Part shown: piece by piece, positions 60,972 to 64,000 of the stretch | Layout: every line of letters begins with the position of its first letter | How positions within the stretch are numbered: the first letter of the stretch is position 1 | Assembly (NCBI RefSeq): GCF_000745345.1 | Contig: NZ_JQNR01000004.1 | Location: 372,001-436,000, forward strand | DNA from: Actinacidiphila yeochonensis CN732 | Lineage (GTDB): Bacteria; Actinomycetota; Actinomycetes; Streptomycetales; Streptomycetaceae | Direction: 5' to 3' | Length of the DNA stretch: 64,000 nt | Program-made: the position numbers and the translations under genes | Notes under the pieces: generated by a model | Databases searched by the model: none | The model's input: only the letters and a program-made list of their open reading frames with translations | What the model was told of the DNA's origin: nothing

Positions 60972-62719
60972 GCGCGCCGGACGGCTCCGGCGCCACCGGC
61001 TCCGCCGGCTCCACGGGTGGGGGCCGGCCGGAGCGGTCGTCGGTCGAGGCCGTGCCGACCGTGCCCCAGCAGCGGACCGCGCCCGCGGCCGAGCGCGCCG
61101 GCGGACTCCCGACGGCCGAACCCTCGTACGCCCACGGCGCCGACACCACCGCGCTGCTCGGCGACACCATAGGCCGCAACCTCGGCCGGGCCGTCGCCGC
61201 CTTCCCGGAGCGCGAGGCCCTGGTCGACGTGCCCAGCGGGAGGCGCTGGACCTACGCCGAACTGGGCAGGGCGGTGGACGAGGTGGCCCTGGGGCTGGCG
61301 GCGCACGGCGTGGCGAAGGGCGACCGGGTCGGCATCTGGGCGGTCAACTGCCCCGAGTGGGTGCTGGTGCAGTACGCGACGGCCCGGCTCGGCGCGATCA
61401 TGGTGAACATCAACCCCGCCTACCGCACCAGCGAACTCGCCTTCGTCCTCAACCAGTCGGGGATCAGGCTGCTGGTCGCCTCGGACTCCCACAAGGGCAG
61501 CGACTACCGCGCGATGGCCGAACACGTCCGCGCCGACTGCCCGGCGCTGCTGGAGGTCGTGCACTTCGGCGACCCGGCGTGGGACGTGCTGGTGGCCGAC
61601 GGCGCGGCGCTGCCGGACGGCTACCTGGACGCGCGGGAGGCCGGGCTCAGCTGCGACGAACCGGTCAACATCCAGTACACCTCCGGCACCACCGGCTTCC
61701 CCAAGGGCGCCACCCTCTCGCACCACAACATCCTCAACAACGGCTACTTCGTGGGCAGTACGGTCGGCTACACCGAACAGGACCGGGTCTGCCTGCCCGT
61801 GCCGTTCTACCACTGCTTCGGCATGGTGATGGGGAACCTCGGCGCCACCTCGCACGGCGCCTGCATCGTCATCCCCGCGCCGTCCTTCGACCCGGCGGCG
61901 ACCCTGCGGGCGGTCCAGCAGGAGCGCTGCACCTCGCTGTACGGGGTGCCGACGATGTTCATCGCCGAGCTGGGGCTGGCCGACTTCGCCTCGTACGACC
62001 TGAGTTCGCTGCGCACCGGCATCATGGCGGGCTCGCCGTGCCCGGTCGAGGTGATGAAGCGGGTGATCGAGCAGATGCACATGGCCGAGGTGTCCATCTG
62101 CTACGGCATGACGGAGACCTCCCCGGTCTCCGCCCAGACCCGCGCGGACGACGACCTCGAACACCGCACCGGCACCGTCGGCCGGGCGCTGCCGCACATC
62201 GAGCTGAAGGTGGTGGACCCTGTGACGGGCACCACCGTGCCGCGCGGCACCCCCGGTGAACTGTGCACCCGTGGCTACTCGGTGATGCTCGGCTACTGGG
62301 ACGAACCCGAGCGCACCGCCGAGGTGGTCGACGCCGCCCGCTGGATGCACACCGGCGACCTCGCGGTGATGCGCGACGACGGGTACCTGGCGGTGGTCGG
62401 CCGGATCAAGGACATGATCCTGCGCGGCGGCGAGAACATCTACCCGCGCGAGGTCGAGGAGTTCCTCTACGCCCACCCCAAGATCGCCGACGTGCAGGTG
62501 GTGGGGGTGCCCGACGAGCGGTACGGCGAGGAGGTACTGGCCTGCGTGGTGCCGCGCGACCCCGCCGACCCGCCGTCCCTGGCGGAGGTCAGGGAGTTCT
62601 GCGCCGGCCGGATGGCGCACTACAAGGTGCCGCGCCACCTGCGCGTGATGGACGCCTTCCCAATGACGGTCAGCGGCAAGGTCCGCAAGGTGGAACTGCG
62701 GGAGGGCTTCGGTGCCTGA
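60968..62719 (+). CDS. FadD-like acyl-CoA synthetase
   Basis: A protein of 583 residues. The first 55 residues are a low-complexity extension. Then come an AMP-binding domain with [19 protein letters not shown] (about 235-253), YGMTETSP near 378, the hinge [25 protein letters not shown], and a C-terminal Lys in [14 protein letters not shown]. It matches the fatty-acyl-CoA synthetase group used for beta-oxidation or lipid synthesis, rather than the FAAL type. GTG start overlapping the preceding stop (GTGA). With the medium-chain enzyme it should cover different chain lengths. It has no visible link to the polyketide genes 28 kb away. Confidence 0.9.
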   Translation: MSAPDGSGATGSAGSTGGGRPERSSVEAVPTVPQQRTAPAAERAGGLPTAEPSYAHGADTTALLGDTIGRNLGRAVAAFPEREALVDVPSGRRWTYAELGRAVDEVALGLAAHGVAKGDRVGIWAVNCPEWVLVQYATARLGAIMVNINPAYRTSELAFVLNQSGIRLLVASDSHKGSDYRAMAEHVRADCPALLEVVHFGDPAWDVLVADGAALPDGYLDAREAGLSCDEPVNIQYTSGTTGFPKGATLSHHNILNNGYFVGSTVGYTEQDRVCLPVPFYHCFGMVMGNLGATSHGACIVIPAPSFDPAATLRAVQQERCTSLYGVPTMFIAELGLADFASYDLSSLRTGIMAGSPCPVEVMKRVIEQMHMAEVSICYGMTETSPVSAQTRADDDLEHRTGTVGRALPHIELKVVDPVTGTTVPRGTPGELCTRGYSVMLGYWDEPERTAEVVDAARWMHTGDLAVMRDDGYLAVVGRIKDMILRGGENIYPREVEEFLYAHPKIADVQVVGVPDERYGEEVLACVVPRDPADPPSLAEVREFCAGRMAHYKVPRHLRVMDAFPMTVSGKVRKVELREGFGA

Positions 62720-62743
62720 CCGCCGGACCCCTGTGCCGGTGCG

Positions 62744-63658
62744 TCAGGTGCGCGAGCCCGGGTCGTCCGGGCCGTCCGGGTCGTCCGGGCCGGGGTGGCC
62801 GTCCAGCGGGTGGTCGTGGGCGGGGCCTCGCCTGTCGACCGTGTCGAGGTGGTCGGAGTGCTCGCGGTGGTGGGACGGGGCGCCGAGGTCGGGTGGCCCG
62901 TCGCGCAGCAGCGCCGCGGCCGGGGCGTTGACCGGCTGCGGGGTTCCCGTCAGGTCGAGCTCGAAGAGCGGCACGCCCAACTCGTCGGCCCGGGCCAGCG
63001 CGTCGTAGTCGTAGCCGGCCAGTGAGAAGAACGCGCCGGCCGCGTCCTCGTGGCCGCAGTTGAGCCACAGGCACTCCACCGACCGCACCGGAGTGGGGGT
63101 GGTGGTCGGATCGACCTGGGCCACGAGGCGGTCGCCGCGCAGGTCGATGCCGGTGGCCGTGCGGTCGCCGGCCAGCCGTACCCCGGTGAAGCCGACCCAG
63201 CGCAGGTACTGGGCGGCCGCGGCCAGCGCGTCCTTGCCGGTGCGGATCGTCACCGGCCGGAACGGCGACCGGCGTCCGGTCCGGCTCTCGTCCGGGGCGG
63301 CCGCCCCCGTCGGGTCCGGAGCCGGCGCGTCCTCCGAGGCCGGCCGAACTCCCGTCCCGGTGGGGGCGGATTCCGCCACCGTGGCCTCCGGCCGGCTGCC
63401 CGGACCGACCGGCAGCCGCAGCAGCGCGCCGCAAGAGCAGCCGAACTCCGGCCGGGGCCACTGGCCTTGGCGTCCGCAGGCGGGACAGTGCAGTTCGAGC
63501 CACGAGTCCTCCCAGGAGGGGTGCTCGATCCGCTCCGGCCGGACACCGGGCAGGACGGGCACGGCCACGGGGGTGCCGCAGGCACAAGGGAAGCTCGGAC
63601 ACGTCCAGTTGTGGTCGCGCCCGCAGGTGGGACAGCGCACCGGAACCCGCTCAGTCAT
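62744..63658 (-). CDS. zinc-ribbon protein with restriction-endonuclease-like domain
   Basis: A protein of 304 residues. Residues 1-85 contain four CxxC or CxC pairs (CPTCG, CACG, CPACG, CSCG), indicating two zinc ribbons. About 140-245 resembles an Mrr-type restriction endonuclease fold: AAQYLRWVGFTGVRLAGDRTATGIDLRGDRLVAQVDP, then AGAFFSLAGYDYDALARADELGVPLFELD. The Asp of the PD-(D/E)xK site is present (GIDL), but where Lys is expected (QVxK) the sequence reads QVDP. The domain may therefore be catalytically inactive or only nucleic-acid binding. The C-terminal 55 residues are Asp/Pro/His-rich. Function unknown. The ATG at 63658 lacks a strong Shine-Dalgarno sequence. Confidence 0.65.
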   Translation of the reverse strand: MTERVPVRCPTCGRDHNWTCPSFPCACGTPVAVPVLPGVRPERIEHPSWEDSWLELHCPACGRQGQWPRPEFGCSCGALLRLPVGPGSRPEATVAESAPTGTGVRPASEDAPAPDPTGAAAPDESRTGRRSPFRPVTIRTGKDALAAAAQYLRWVGFTGVRLAGDRTATGIDLRGDRLVAQVDPTTTPTPVRSVECLWLNCGHEDAAGAFFSLAGYDYDALARADELGVPLFELDLTGTPQPVNAPAAALLRDGPPDLGAPSHHREHSDHLDTVDRRGPAHDHPLDGHPGPDDPDGPDDPGSRT

Positions 63659-64000
63659 CGCTCACCACTTCCGTTCCCACCGCCGGCGCCTGTCCGGTGC
63701 CGCGCCGGCTGGCGCGACCGCACATCCATAGTCGCAGGATGGCGGTGGCGCGGTGCCGGATGCGGGAGATCGGCCCCGGCCGCGCCGAGCCGGATGGCCG
63801 GGCGGCGGCCTGGACGCGACGTCCACGGAGCTTCCCGGATAAGGTTCGGGAACACCCGCCGAAACGCGGTCGAGGCGCTCCGACCGGCCCGGGGACGAGA
63901 CCGGCGCGGTAAAGCGGACCCGTCCTCCGGAGTGAATGCCGGGGGGAGTGGATTTCACATCGCCGTAAATGCAGTGAAACATGACGGTTTGCCATCCGGT
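63659..64000. other. 342-bp region at the window end
   Basis: Upstream of the zinc-ribbon gene. The last 60 bases are AT-richer and might hold a promoter for the minus-strand gene. Overlapping open frames on the minus strand (for example 63651-63995) lack domain signals and are not called. Confidence 0.35.

Noticed and set aside
63651..63995. Small minus-strand frames upstream of the zinc-ribbon gene
   Set aside because: They overlap its start, have Arg/Pro-biased composition and no recognisable domain or ribosome-binding site.

Overview
The window looks like a chromosomal segment of a Streptomyces-type actinomycete. It is very GC-rich, uses G or C at third codon positions almost everywhere, often starts genes with GTG or TTG, and carries families typical of the group (DUF2637, SAV_915/SseB-like, AfsA, SARP-style NB-ARC/TPR regulators, an ECF sigma factor with a C-terminal extension). 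I saw no rRNA, tRNA or CRISPR array.

Layout. 1-3.6 kb: a cut-off DUF2637 membrane protein, an FhuF-type siderophore-iron reductase with an iron-box-like palindrome at its start, a GntR regulator, 25 tandem copies of a 7-bp unit, and a TPR-like protein. 3.9-11.3 kb: a purine-catabolism island, with a PucR regulator divergent from the three xanthine dehydrogenase subunits and XdhC. 11.4-15.4 kb: an AlkZ-like protein, an ECF sigma factor / zinc anti-sigma / membrane / GH128 glycosidase gene that is split by frameshift, and an SseB-like protein.

15.8-33.3 kb (minus strand): the core of a polyketide cluster. Transcription order is fatty acyl-AMP ligase, PKS (ACP-KS-AT-DH-KR-ACP), PKS (KS-AT-ACP), type II thioesterase, ketoacyl synthase III, FAD monooxygenase, AfsA-like enzyme and a berberine-bridge-type oxidase. 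The first four genes overlap. The last PKS module has neither reductive nor thioesterase domains, so it should end on a beta-ketoacyl-ACP, which is the substrate class of AfsA enzymes. I infer that an activated fatty acid is extended twice and released by AfsA-type condensation with a C3 phosphate, giving an acyl-butenolide that flavoenzymes then modify.

33.6-50.3 kb: a redox- and transport-rich flank. It holds a degenerate IS4-like protein, a Tat-exported cholesterol-oxidase-like GMC enzyme, three SDRs, two FAD amine-oxidase-type enzymes, an enoyl-CoA hydratase, MarR and TetR regulators and two DHA2 exporters. The TetR has two identical operators over the promoter of its neighbouring exporter. 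Two short MITE-like inverted-repeat elements also lie here. 50.6-63.7 kb: a LysE exporter, an HTH/NB-ARC/TPR regulator, an HSL-type esterase, a small membrane-anchored protein, an AraC regulator, a GAF/LuxR regulator, two coupled acyl-CoA synthetases and a zinc-ribbon protein with a nuclease-like domain.

Caution: four genes (sigma/GH128, FAD monooxygenase, large PKS, GAF/LuxR) each look intact except for single-base shifts, several at G/C runs. Base-length errors in the assembly are the simplest explanation, but real mutations cannot be excluded from the sequence alone.
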